Shown piece after piece: positions 1 to 8,374 of a stretch of DNA of 34,730 nucleotides. The DNA is taken from positions 1 to 34,730 of the forward strand of contig NZ_BOQB01000017.1 of NCBI RefSeq assembly GCF_018332475.1. Direction: 5' to 3'. The notes beneath the pieces were generated by a model. It was not told the origin of the DNA. It ran no database searches and saw nothing but the letters and a program-made list of their open reading frames with translations. This DNA is from Bacillus sanguinis (GTDB lineage: Bacteria; Bacillota; Bacilli; Bacillales; Bacillaceae_G). The number at the start of each line of letters is the position of its first letter. Position 1 is the stretch's first letter. The position numbers and the translations under genes were made by a program.

Positions 1-151
1 TGGGGGATGAAGAAAACCCCCACTGATTAAAGTTTCACTTTATGCGACGTTGCAAAGTTAGTTTGACACAAATAGACTTTTTTATACAAAGAGGAATCGG
101 AAGGCAAAAAGCCGAAATATACAGTATAAGTAATAGAAATGGGGGATAGGG

Positions 152-892
152 ATGGAGTTTTTAAATGGGAAAACAGCTGTTGTAACAGGCGCTGCACAGG
201 GGATTGGAAAAGAAATTGCAAGGGTCTATGCAAAACTAGGGGCGAAAGTATTAATTAGTGATGTAAATGAAGAGAAGCTACAAAAAACGACACGTGAGTT
301 ATCGGATGAAGGATATGAAGTGAGCTTATATCGATGTGATGTGAGTAATCAAAATGAAGCGAAGTCGTTAATTGAATATGCGGTTCAAAAATTCGGTACA
401 TTACATATTTTGGTGAATAACGCCGGGATTACAAGAGATGCAATGTTACATAAAATGGAGAAGTCTTCTTGGGAACAAGTATTACAAGTGAACTTAACTG
501 GTGTTTTTTATTGTATGCAACCAGCGCTTCTTTATATGAGACAACAAGGTTATGGACGCATTATTAATATATCTTCAATTAGTAGAGAAGGAAACATAGG
601 TCAAGCGAATTATGCGGCTACGAAGGCAGGCGTTGTAGGTTTAACGAAAACGGCAGCGAAAGAAGTTGGAAGTTTCGGTATTACGTGTAATGCGATTTGT
701 CCAGGGTTTATGGATACAGATATGACAAAAACGATACCAGATAAAGTGAAAGAAAAGATGGTCGGTGCGATTCCAGTTGGTAGAATTGGAACGCCAGAAG
801 ATATTGCGAACACAGCTGCCTTTTTAGCGTCAGAATACGCATCCTATATTACAGGAGAAGTATTGAATGTGAGCGGAGGACTGCAAGTTTAA
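152..892 (+). CDS. fabG: FabG-like short-chain dehydrogenase/reductase (3-oxoacyl-ACP reductase family)
   Basis: A 246-residue classical SDR that probably reduces a 3-oxoacyl thioester (ACP or CoA) with NADPH in the cytosol. The Rossmann motif TGAAQGIG is at residues 12-19, NNAG at 89-92, the structural Asn at 114, catalytic Ser at about 142, and the YxxxK pair is Tyr154/Lys158. The C-terminal end, with PEDIANTAAFLAS and TGEVLNVSGG, is typical of FabG. Length matches the family. The ATG follows a GGGGGATAGGG ribosome binding site. A weak sigma-A candidate (TTGCAA at 50-55, 17 bases, TAGACT at 73-78) lies upstream. The gene converges on the aldehyde dehydrogenase with a shared terminator. It is not beside acpP/fabD, so it is probably an accessory FabG paralogue; acetoacetyl-CoA reductase is an alternative substrate assignment. 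Confidence 0.88.
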   Translation: MEFLNGKTAVVTGAAQGIGKEIARVYAKLGAKVLISDVNEEKLQKTTRELSDEGYEVSLYRCDVSNQNEAKSLIEYAVQKFGTLHILVNNAGITRDAMLHKMEKSSWEQVLQVNLTGVFYCMQPALLYMRQQGYGRIINISSISREGNIGQANYAATKAGVVGLTKTAAKEVGSFGITCNAICPGFMDTDMTKTIPDKVKEKMVGAIPVGRIGTPEDIANTAAFLASEYASYITGEVLNVSGGLQV

Positions 893-906
893 ATGAACAC
901 ATAATG

Positions 907-940
907 AAAAGAACCTGGCCGGATAGGTCAGGTTCTTTTT
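907..940. terminator. Bidirectional intrinsic terminator between fabG-like and aldehyde dehydrogenase genes
   Basis: A 14-bp stem (arms 907-920 and 926-939, one G-T wobble) with a 5-base loop. It is flanked by A-rich sequence on the left and a T run on the right, so it can serve both converging genes. Confidence 0.85.
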
Positions 941-942
941 TG

Positions 943-2427
943 TTAATTTAAGTTAAGCCAAACGCTCTTCACTTCTGTATAGTTATTTAATGCGTAAGAT
1001 CCCATTTCACGGCCGAGGCCAGATTGTTTAAATCCTCCAAATGGAGATGCTGCATCAAAGACGTTGTAACAGTTAACCCATACTGTACCTGCACGTACTT
1101 TACTTGCAACATAGTGTGCTGTTTTAACATTTTCTGTCCACACACCAGCTGCTAAGCCGAATTGTGATTTATTTGCTCGTTCAATTACTTCATCAATATC
1201 GTTAAAAGGTATTGCAGAAATAACTGGACCGAAAATTTCTTCTTTTGCGATTGTCATTTCGTCATTTACGTCAGCAAATACTGTAGGAGAAACGAAGTAG
1301 CCTTGATCGAATGGATTACTTCCTCCGCAAAGTACTTCAGCACCTTCTTCAATTCCTTTTTCAATGTAGCCCATTACACGTTTTTGTTGTTCTTTAGAAA
1401 CGAGAGGACCGATTGTAGTTTCTGGACTTAAGCCAGCACCTTGATTTAATTTTTTAGAGTAAAGGACAAGATCAGCCATGACATTATCGTACATTTTATT
1501 CGGAACAAATAAGCGTGATCCAGCAGAGCATACTTGTCCTTGGTTAAACATAACACCAGAAAGTGCACCAGGGATTGCGCGAGATAAGTCGGCGTCTGGT
1601 AAAATAATGTTTGGTGATTTACCACCAAGCTCTAAAGTAACGCGTTTCAATGATTCAGATGCTTGTCGCATAATTTGTTTACCGACAGGAGTAGAACCAG
1701 TAAATGCAATTTTATCAACGAGTGGATGATTAACAAGAGCTTGTCCAGCTGATTCACCGAATCCAGGAACGATATTAATAACACCTTTCGGGAATCCAGC
1801 TTCTTCAATTAATTCAGCTAAGTATAGAGCGGATAGTGGAGTTTGTTCTGCAGGTTTTAAAACGATTGTACATCCTGTAGCAAGTGCTGCTCCCATTTTC
1901 CACATTGCCATAAGAAGTGGGAAGTTCCAAGGGATAATTTGACCAACGACACCAACAGCTTCATGGCGTGTATAGTTAAAGTAATCACCAGAAACAGGAA
2001 TTGTTTGACCAACGATTTTCGTCGCCCAACCAGCATAATAGCGCATATGCTCAATTGCAAGTGGTATGTCTGCTGCCATTGTTTCACGGATTGGCTTTCC
2101 GTTATCTAATGTTTCGAGCTGTGCAAGCTCTTCTTTATGTTCTTCCATTAAATCAGCTAATTTGTACATAAGGCGGCTTCGCTCAGCAGTGCTCATGCGA
2201 GACCAAGGACCTTCGTCAAAAGCCATGCGAGCTGCCATGACAGCTTTATGAATATCTTCGCGACCAGCTTCAGAAACGACGGCAAGTGTTTCACCGGTTG
2301 CTGGGTTAGGTGTTTTAAATGTTTTTCCGGAAGCGCTTTCGATGAAAGATCCATTCACATATAACTTTTTTGTACCTTGAAGAAACTTTTCTACCTTTTC
2401 ATGAAGATTTACAGCTAGTTGACTCAT
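943..2427 (-). CDS. dhaS: NAD(P)-dependent aldehyde dehydrogenase, DhaS-like
   Basis: A 494-residue aldehyde dehydrogenase that oxidises an aldehyde to the acid with NAD(P)+ as a soluble tetramer. Visible catalytic elements are PWNFP with Asn168, the coenzyme motif FTGSTPVGK at 242-250, the general base Glu266 in LELGGK, and nucleophile Cys300 in FNQGQVCSAGS. The EEIFGP and SPFGG motifs near the C-terminus complete the family pattern. The sequence resembles Bacillus DhaS across its whole length, including a short N-terminal extension before the family core. The physiological substrate cannot be read from sequence. The ATG is preceded by an AAGGGGG ribosome binding site. It stands alone, divergent from yhdT-panF and convergent with the FabG-like gene. 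Confidence 0.92.
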   Translation of the reverse strand: MSQLAVNLHEKVEKFLQGTKKLYVNGSFIESASGKTFKTPNPATGETLAVVSEAGREDIHKAVMAARMAFDEGPWSRMSTAERSRLMYKLADLMEEHKEELAQLETLDNGKPIRETMAADIPLAIEHMRYYAGWATKIVGQTIPVSGDYFNYTRHEAVGVVGQIIPWNFPLLMAMWKMGAALATGCTIVLKPAEQTPLSALYLAELIEEAGFPKGVINIVPGFGESAGQALVNHPLVDKIAFTGSTPVGKQIMRQASESLKRVTLELGGKSPNIILPDADLSRAIPGALSGVMFNQGQVCSAGSRLFVPNKMYDNVMADLVLYSKKLNQGAGLSPETTIGPLVSKEQQKRVMGYIEKGIEEGAEVLCGGSNPFDQGYFVSPTVFADVNDEMTIAKEEIFGPVISAIPFNDIDEVIERANKSQFGLAAGVWTENVKTAHYVASKVRAGTVWVNCYNVFDAASPFGGFKQSGLGREMGSYALNNYTEVKSVWLNLN

Positions 2428-2573
2428 TGTATAACCCCCTTGAAAATATAATGTAAACGCAGTACGAGACGGCGTTTATTCCGAAATCAAGGATGTAGGA
2501 ACTAGATGGAAAGCCTCTAATTTAAATCATAATTAACAAATACTGAAAATTCAAATTTCATTTGTGTTACAAT

Positions 2574-2590
2574 TGTAAAAAATATGTAAT
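2574..2590 (+). promoter_or_regulatory. Possible WalR (YycF) box between the aldehyde dehydrogenase and yhdT-panF genes
   Basis: The sequence reads TGTAAA-N5-TGTAAT, which fits the published Bacillus WalR consensus TGTWAH-N5-TGTWAH. A further TGTTAC is at 2565-2570. In DNA this AT-rich, about one chance match per window is expected, and neither flanking gene is an obvious cell-wall gene, so support is weak. Confidence 0.25.
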
Positions 2591-2638
2591 GTAAGAGAAT
2601 CTTCTATATGATTATAAAAAATCCTGCTTGATTTTGCT

Positions 2639-2659
2639 TTCTAGTAGGAAAAACTAGAA
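2639..2659. repeat. Short inverted repeat upstream of yhdT
   Basis: Arms TTCTAGT (2639-2645) and ACTAGAA (2653-2659) are separated by 7 bases and lie just upstream of a TACAAT hexamer (2669-2674), a possible -10 element. The placement suggests an operator, but no good -35 is visible and the regulator is unknown. Confidence 0.3.
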
Positions 2660-2699
2660 GAACAGTGGTACAATAATACATCGTGAGAGGAGGGAGAAA

Positions 2700-2978
2700 A
2701 TGAAGAATTATCATGATGATCCACGCTTTCGAATTGCCCATAGAGAAGCGTTAATTGGTCTTGGACTTGCTATTATTAATTTTATAATATGGTACGGATT
2801 TGCTTATGGGCTTGGTAGTAAAAATCCAAGTGAATATACATATATATTCGGTTTTCCAGCATGGTTTTTTTATAGCTGTATCGTTGGATTTATCGTTATG
2901 GTTATTTTACTTAGTTTAGTTGTTCGTTTTGTATTTCAAGATATTTCACTCGATGAGGAAGAAAAAAGTGAGGAATAA
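2700..2978 (+). CDS. yhdT: YhdT family (DUF997) small membrane protein
   Basis: A 92-residue protein with two hydrophobic segments (about residues 17-36 and 50-78), a basic N-terminus and an acidic C-terminal tail (DEEEKSEE). Size, topology and position directly before a PanF-type symporter match the YhdT/DUF997 family, which in many bacteria is encoded immediately upstream of the sodium/pantothenate symporter and is regarded as an accessory of it. The ATG follows a strong GAGAGGAGGGAG ribosome binding site. The stop is 3 bases before the panF start, so the two genes are one transcription unit and probably translationally linked. The biochemical role is not established. Confidence 0.85.
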   Translation: MKNYHDDPRFRIAHREALIGLGLAIINFIIWYGFAYGLGSKNPSEYTYIFGFPAWFFYSCIVGFIVMVILLSLVVRFVFQDISLDEEEKSEE

Positions 2979-2981
2979 TAG

Positions 2982-4421
2982 ATGAATTGGTATGTAATCA
3001 TTCCAATGATAATTTCGTTTATCGTTGTATTTTTAATTGGTGTATATGCTTCAAGACGCGTACAAGCGACTGCTAATAATAAATTTTTACAAGAATATTT
3101 TCTTGGCGGGCGTGAACTTGGCGGTTTATTATTAGCGATGACAATGATTGCTACGTACGGTAGTGCTAGTAGCTTTATTGGTGGCCCAGGTATTGCGTAT
3201 AATATGGGTCTCGGATGGGTATTATTATCTGCGATTCAAGTTGTAACAGGTTATATCGTTTTAACGGTTATTGGTAAAAAGTTTGCAATTATAGCTAGGA
3301 AGATGGAAGCAATCACTCTTATTGATTATTTAAAGGGCAGATACAATAATAAAGCAGTTGTTATACTTTCTGCGGTATGTATTATTATCTTCTTATTTTC
3401 AGCAACAGTAGCTCAATGGGTCGGCGGTGGCCGATTAATTGAATCACTAACGGGTCTATCTTATACAACAGCACTATTTTTATTTACTTTTTCTGTACTT
3501 GTGTACGTATTAATTGGTGGATTTCGTGCAGTTGCTTTATCAGATACGTTATTAGGAATCATTATGTTAGTTGGAACGACAATCATTTTAATTGCTACTG
3601 TCATTGCCGGTGGTGGAATTGAAAAGATTATGCAGGAACTTGTTCAAATTAATCCGAATTTAATTACACCGTTCGGAGCGGATGGTAGTTTAACAAAATC
3701 GTATGTGACATCATTTTGGATTTTAATTGGAATTGGCGTTGTTGGTTTACCGCAAATTAGCGTGCGTGCCATGTCTTATAAAAATTCAAAAGCTATGCAT
3801 CAAGCGTTAATAATTGGAACGGTTGTTGTAGGTACAATTATGATTGGTATGCATTTAACGGGTGTGTTTGCACGGGTCGTACTTCCAGGTATAACGGTAC
3901 CAGATAAAGTTATGCCGCTACTCGCGATGGAAGTGTTACCACCTTGGTTAGCCGGAGTTTTCTTAGCTGCTCCAATGGCAGCAATTATGTCTACAGTAAA
4001 CTCGTTATTGTTACTCGTAAGTTCATCAATTATTAAAGACATATACGTAAATTACATAAATAAAGATGCAGCGGACAGTACAATCAGAAAAGGAAGTTTG
4101 TGGATTACTGGTATCGTAGGACTGCTCGTTTATGCGGCAGCAATTAAACCACCAGATTTTTTAATATGGTTAAATTTATTTTCTTTCGGTGGATTAGAAG
4201 CAGCATTCATTTGGCCAATCGTATTAGGGTTATATTGGAGAAAAGGAAATGCAACAGGAGCGCTTGCCTCTATTTTAGTTGGGGTAGGTTCATATATGTG
4301 TATTCACCTTTTCTATCCAAATCCGTTCGGTATACATACAGTTGTCTTCCCAATTGGTTTTGCGTTTATCGCTTATATCATTGGAAGTATGAGTGCTGTG
4401 AAGAAAAACAGTATAGGTTAG
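2982..4421 (+). CDS. panF: Sodium/pantothenate symporter
   Basis: A 479-residue member of the solute:sodium symporter family (SSS), with about 13 hydrophobic segments across its length. The SSS-type stretch FLGGRELGGLLLAMTMIATYGSASSFIGGPG in the first 100 residues covers TM2, and the glycine/serine-rich region with PAVMS-like AAPMAAIMSTVNSLL near residue 330 is the typical sodium-site neighbourhood. Together with the upstream YhdT gene this fits PanF, which imports pantothenate, the coenzyme A precursor, with Na+. Other SSS substrates such as proline are less likely given the YhdT partner. The transcript ends in a clear terminator right after the stop codon. Confidence 0.85.
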   Translation: MNWYVIIPMIISFIVVFLIGVYASRRVQATANNKFLQEYFLGGRELGGLLLAMTMIATYGSASSFIGGPGIAYNMGLGWVLLSAIQVVTGYIVLTVIGKKFAIIARKMEAITLIDYLKGRYNNKAVVILSAVCIIIFLFSATVAQWVGGGRLIESLTGLSYTTALFLFTFSVLVYVLIGGFRAVALSDTLLGIIMLVGTTIILIATVIAGGGIEKIMQELVQINPNLITPFGADGSLTKSYVTSFWILIGIGVVGLPQISVRAMSYKNSKAMHQALIIGTVVVGTIMIGMHLTGVFARVVLPGITVPDKVMPLLAMEVLPPWLAGVFLAAPMAAIMSTVNSLLLLVSSSIIKDIYVNYINKDAADSTIRKGSLWITGIVGLLVYAAAIKPPDFLIWLNLFSFGGLEAAFIWPIVLGLYWRKGNATGALASILVGVGSYMCIHLFYPNPFGIHTVVFPIGFAFIAYIIGSMSAVKKNSIG

Positions 4422-4426
4422 AGGAA

Positions 4427-4456
4427 AAACGTAGTCCTTTTAGGACTGCGTTTTTT
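4427..4456 (+). terminator. Intrinsic terminator of yhdT-panF
   Basis: A stem of about 9 bp built on AGTCCT/AGGACT with flanking ACG/CGT, a short T loop, and a TTTTTT run directly after it. Confidence 0.8.
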
Positions 4457-4538
4457 CGTATGAATTTGTTCTTTTTTATTCTGTAAGCCTGTGAATATTC
4501 ATAAATTAATAACAATTGAGGGGATGGAGTTGAGGGCG

Positions 4539-5471
4539 ATGAAAAAAGTATTATTTTTAGGAGACCCGGGAATTGATGACTCTTTGGCAATTATGTATGG
4601 ATTGTTGCATCCTGATATTGATATTGTTGGTGTTGTAACCGGATATGGAAATGTAACACAAGAAAAGGCGACAAGTAATGCGGCATATTTATTGCAACTG
4701 GCAGGGCGAGAAGATATACCTATTATTAATGGTGCGAAAATCCCTTTATCTGGAGATGTTACAACGTATTATCCAGAAATTCATGGGGCGGAAGGTTTAG
4801 GACCAATTCGACCGCCAAAAAATCTTTCTCCAAATATAAGGCCTTTTTGTGAGTTTTTTGACATTCTTGAAAAATATAAAGGAGAATTAATTATAGTTGA
4901 TGCTGGGAGGTCAACGACACTTGCGACAGCATTTATTTTAGAAAAACCATTGATGAAGTATGTGAAAGAATATTATATAATGGGCGGTGCTTTTTTAATG
5001 CCAGGAAATGTTACACCAGTCGCAGAAGCGAATTTTCATGGTGATCCTATTGCGTCACAATTAGTCATGCAAAATGCCAAGAATGTGACGTTGGTGCCGC
5101 TTAATGTTACATCTGAAGCTATAATTACGCCAGAGATGGTAAAGTATATTACGAAACATTCTAAAACGAGTTTTAATAAATTAATTGAACCGATTTTTAC
5201 GTATTATTATAAAGCTTATAGAAAGTTAAATCCGAAAATAACAGGAAGTCCAGTACATGACGTCGTTACAATGATGGTTGCGGCGAATCCGTCAATATTG
5301 GATTATGTATATCGTCGTGTAGATGTAGATACAGTAGGAATTGCAAAAGGAGAAAGTATTGCAGATTTCCGTCCTCAACCTGATGCAAAAGCCTTGAAAA
5401 ATTGGGTGCGAATTGGTTGGTCATTACATTATAAACAATTCCTTGAGGATTTTGTGAAAATCATGACGTAG
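4539..5471 (+). CDS. Inosine-uridine preferring nucleoside hydrolase family protein
   Basis: About 310 residues, the usual length for nucleoside hydrolases, which cleave the N-glycosidic bond of ribonucleosides to ribose and free base. The N-terminal calcium motif DPGIDD is intact, VVTGYGN follows as in the family, EANFHGDPIAS matches the usual EFNxxxDPEAA, and SPVHDVVTM near residue 240 holds the C-terminal metal Asp. The first Asp of the common DxDPGxDD signature is replaced (LGDPG), which could alter activity. The start was put at the ATG before KKVLFLGDPG because that is where family homology begins. An upstream GTG at 4491 and an ATG at 4524 are also in frame. The gene lies alone between two terminators and probably serves nucleoside salvage. 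Confidence 0.85.
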   Translation: MKKVLFLGDPGIDDSLAIMYGLLHPDIDIVGVVTGYGNVTQEKATSNAAYLLQLAGREDIPIINGAKIPLSGDVTTYYPEIHGAEGLGPIRPPKNLSPNIRPFCEFFDILEKYKGELIIVDAGRSTTLATAFILEKPLMKYVKEYYIMGGAFLMPGNVTPVAEANFHGDPIASQLVMQNAKNVTLVPLNVTSEAIITPEMVKYITKHSKTSFNKLIEPIFTYYYKAYRKLNPKITGSPVHDVVTMMVAANPSILDYVYRRVDVDTVGIAKGESIADFRPQPDAKALKNWVRIGWSLHYKQFLEDFVKIMT

Positions 5472-5493
5472 ACATAATAGGAGAATACAAGTT

Positions 5494-5540
5494 AAAATAA
5501 TGGAGATGGTTAGTTAACTAACCATCTCCATTATTTTGTT
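5494..5540. terminator. Perfect 44-bp palindrome acting as an intrinsic terminator
   Basis: Arms 5494-5515 and 5516-5537 are exact reverse complements with no spacer (centre TTAA). The outer AAAATAAT/ATTATTTT ends provide a U-rich tail in both directions. It sits 23 bases after the nucleoside hydrolase stop codon. Confidence 0.8.
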
Positions 5541-5588
5541 TGTAAGAGATAGATAGAGAAGAGTTACACAATAGGAGAGGAATTTTAC

Positions 5589-6698
5589 TTGAAAAAAACT
5601 ATAGTATGCGCAGTGATTGTGGGTATTTTCGTTTTGCTAATATCGGGTAATTTTTTAGTGAAAAAAGTGTGGAGTTCAAATAATGATGATGCACAGTATA
5701 TCGCATCCTTTATTGAAGAACATAAAGATGAAAAAAATAGCGCGCTTCTAGTAAAGAGAAATGATAAAGTTGTTTATTCTGTAAATCCAAATGTTGTATT
5801 GCCAGTTGCGAGTACGATGAAGTTAATTGTGGCGCTTGAATATACGAAACAAGTTACAGAGGGGAAAATTGATCCGTCTAGTTTCGTTTCCATTAATGAT
5901 GTGAATCGTTATTACGTACCGAATACAGATGGCGGTGCACAAGATAGATGGCAAAAATATTTGCAAAAGACAGATAAGATAACAGAAGGAGCAGTTTCTT
6001 TAGAAGAAGTGGCAAAAGGAATGGTTAAGTTTAGTTCGAATGCGAATGCTGAATATTTAATGGAAGTGTTAGGGTTAGATAATATTAATCGTAATTTACA
6101 AAGTTTATCGCTTCCAGCACATCAGCCGCTATTTCCGATTGTTTCATCTTTATACATCCCTGGGTATTTGCATAAAGAACTACATGTTCCGAAATATAAA
6201 GTAGAGAAAAAGTTAAAAGAAATGTCTCAAGAGCAATATCGTGAATACGCGATGATTATTCATGAACGCTTAAAAGAGAAGGGACCATTATTACAGAAGG
6301 AAATTCCTCTTTATTTAGAGGAACGTTACGATAAAATTTGGTCAGATCGATTACCAGCAGCTTCTGCAAACGATTATATGGTACTGCTTCAAAAGGCAAA
6401 TCATAAAGGCGGCCTAACAGAAGCCGAAGAAAAAGTGTGGGCGAATATCGTTGAAACAGATATGAGTGCTAAGAAATATCGTAAAACATTTAGACATGCA
6501 GGGCAAAAAAATGGTTATACGCCATGGACAGTTACAAAAGCAGTTTATGCGATGGATAAACGCGGGAACTGTACAGAAATAGTGTTTTTAGCAAATAATT
6601 TAAATAAGGACGACAGTGCAGAAATACGGAAACATTTAGCAAACTTACATTTCCAAGTGTTGCAAAGTGATAAGTATGATGCGACTTTTATTAAATAA
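5589..6698 (+). CDS. Membrane-anchored serine hydrolase of the beta-lactamase/penicillin-binding fold
   Basis: A 369-residue protein with a hydrophobic N-terminal segment (about residues 4-24), either a signal peptide or an uncleaved anchor, so the rest lies outside the membrane. The acyl-enzyme motif SxxK is S75-T-M-K78. A second SxN motif is present at about 149-151 (SSNANAEYL). A KxG-like third motif is less clear; KNG occurs in the C-terminal third. This pattern resembles the class A beta-lactamase-like family (beta-lactamase2), often a cell-wall-linked hydrolase and not necessarily a resistance enzyme. The start is TTG after AGGAGAGG at 8 bases. It is a single gene flanked by terminators. 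It is unlike the known B. cereus BlaI/II enzymes in its long insertions, and the substrate is unknown. Confidence 0.72.
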   Translation: MKKTIVCAVIVGIFVLLISGNFLVKKVWSSNNDDAQYIASFIEEHKDEKNSALLVKRNDKVVYSVNPNVVLPVASTMKLIVALEYTKQVTEGKIDPSSFVSINDVNRYYVPNTDGGAQDRWQKYLQKTDKITEGAVSLEEVAKGMVKFSSNANAEYLMEVLGLDNINRNLQSLSLPAHQPLFPIVSSLYIPGYLHKELHVPKYKVEKKLKEMSQEQYREYAMIIHERLKEKGPLLQKEIPLYLEERYDKIWSDRLPAASANDYMVLLQKANHKGGLTEAEEKVWANIVETDMSAKKYRKTFRHAGQKNGYTPWTVTKAVYAMDKRGNCTEIVFLANNLNKDDSAEIRKHLANLHFQVLQSDKYDATFIK

Positions 6699-6730
6699 AC
6701 TCGGTGCTTAAAGCGCCGAGTTTATTTTTA
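6695..6730 (+). terminator. Intrinsic terminator after the serine hydrolase
   Basis: The TAAACTCGGTGC arm pairs with GCGCCGAGTTTA around a 5-base loop, followed by TTTTTA. It overlaps the stop codon of the upstream gene. Confidence 0.8.
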
Positions 6731-6799
6731 TGTACAAGCACTTTTTTGCCATCACTGGGTATGATGGGTAGTAATACTTAGGTGAGAGGGGAAAAGGTG

Positions 6800-8308
6800 A
6801 TGAAACAAAGTAAAGAAGAGTTTATAAAGAGTGAAGGCGCTGATTTCCCTGGGAAAACATATGTGGATTGTGTATTACAACATGTATTTCATTTTCAACG
6901 AAATTACTTATTAAAAGATATGTTTCAAGTGCATAAAGCGCATATTACAATGCTGACTGAAGAAAATTTAATGAAAAAGGAAGAAGCTAAAGTTATATTA
7001 CACGCATTAAAAAAGATAGAGGGAATTCCAAAAGATCAATTGCTATATACAAAGCAGCATGAAGATCTCTTTTTTTTAATCGAACATTTAATTTCTCAAG
7101 AAGCGAAATGCGATTTTGTAAGTAATATGCATATTGGTAGAAGTAGAAATGATATGGGTGTAACGATGTATCGTATGAGTTTAAGGCGATATGTACTACG
7201 ATTAATGGAGCATCATTTGTTATTGCAAGAAAGTATGTTGCAACTTGCCGATGATCATAAGGAAACGATTATGCCAGCTTATACACATACACAACCAGCA
7301 CAGCCAACAACATTTGGTCATTATACGTTAGCGATTTATGATACGATGCAAAGAGATTTAGAGCGAATGAAACGAACGTACAAACTTTTAAATCAGTCTC
7401 CAATGGGAGCCGCCGCTCTTTCTACAACAAGTTTCCCAATTAAACGAGAGCGAGTTGCTTATTTACTAGGATTTACAAATGTAATTGAGAATTCATATGA
7501 TGCTGTTGCTGGAGCGGATTATTTATTAGAAGTTAGCTCGTTGCTTATGGTAATGATGACGAATATGAGTAGATGGATTCATGACTTCTTACTATTAGCG
7601 ACGAAAGAATATGATGGTATTACTGTTGCAAAGCCATATGTACAAATTAGTAGCATTATGCCGCAAAAGCGAAATCCGGTTTCCATTGAACATGCCCGTG
7701 CAATTACGAGTAGTGCTTTAGGGGAAGCATTTACAGTATTTCAAATGATTCATAATACACCATTTGGTGATATTGTCGATACGGAAGATGATTTGCAGCC
7801 GTATTTATATAAAGGAATTGAAAAGGCTATTCGTGTATTTTGCATTTTGAATGCAGTCATTCGAACGATGAAAGTAGAAGAAGAAACGTTGAAAAGTCGT
7901 TCCTATAAACATGCAATTACGATAACGGATTTCGCAGATGTTTTAACAAAAAACTATGACATTCCATTTCGACATGCTCATCATGCAGCAAGTGTTATTG
8001 CAAATATGTCATTGGAGCAACAAAAGGAGCTTCATGAATTACATTTCAAAGATGTAAATATTTACTTACAAGAAAAATTAAAAATACATTCATTGGAAAA
8101 AGAGTGGGAAGAAATTATATCGCCAGAAGCATTTATTCAAAAAAGAAAGGTATACGGTGGACCGAGTAAAAAAGAAATGGAGCGCATGATTAAAAATCGA
8201 AAAGAGTCATTTCGAAAAGAAGAAGAGGTATTTGAAAAGGAAAAACAGAGGATTTTACAAGCGGAAAATGATTTGAATATGTTAGCTTTGGATATTATTG
8301 AATCGTAA
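6800..8308 (+). CDS. argH2: Argininosuccinate lyase-like protein (second ArgH paralogue)
   Basis: A 502-residue member of the fumarase/aspartase superfamily. Members split C-N or C-O bonds with release of fumarate, usually as homotetramers. HIGRSRND at residues 111-118 matches the ArgH motif HTGRSRND, THTQPAQPTTFGH at 162-174 carries the conserved His, and the superfamily signature SSIMPQKRNP at 284-293 holds the catalytic Ser. The C-terminal third is longer and more charged than in ordinary ArgH (about 460 residues), ending in a lysine/glutamate-rich helix. It is not next to argG or other arginine genes, so a role outside arginine synthesis is possible. ATG 6800 is preferred over GTG 6782 because a GAGAGGGGAAAAGG site precedes it. 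Confidence 0.78.
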   Translation: MKQSKEEFIKSEGADFPGKTYVDCVLQHVFHFQRNYLLKDMFQVHKAHITMLTEENLMKKEEAKVILHALKKIEGIPKDQLLYTKQHEDLFFLIEHLISQEAKCDFVSNMHIGRSRNDMGVTMYRMSLRRYVLRLMEHHLLLQESMLQLADDHKETIMPAYTHTQPAQPTTFGHYTLAIYDTMQRDLERMKRTYKLLNQSPMGAAALSTTSFPIKRERVAYLLGFTNVIENSYDAVAGADYLLEVSSLLMVMMTNMSRWIHDFLLLATKEYDGITVAKPYVQISSIMPQKRNPVSIEHARAITSSALGEAFTVFQMIHNTPFGDIVDTEDDLQPYLYKGIEKAIRVFCILNAVIRTMKVEEETLKSRSYKHAITITDFADVLTKNYDIPFRHAHHAASVIANMSLEQQKELHELHFKDVNIYLQEKLKIHSLEKEWEEIISPEAFIQKRKVYGGPSKKEMERMIKNRKESFRKEEEVFEKEKQRILQAENDLNMLALDIIES

Positions 8309-8374
8309 AAGAAGGATTTAATGAATTAATCGCCAATACTTAATGAAACTATAAATAGAGAGAAGCGATTGTCG

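Noticed and set aside
1-22. TGGGGG/CCCCCA hairpin at the left edge
   Set aside because: A 6-bp stem with a 10-base loop and no T run; upstream context is outside the window, so its role cannot be judged.
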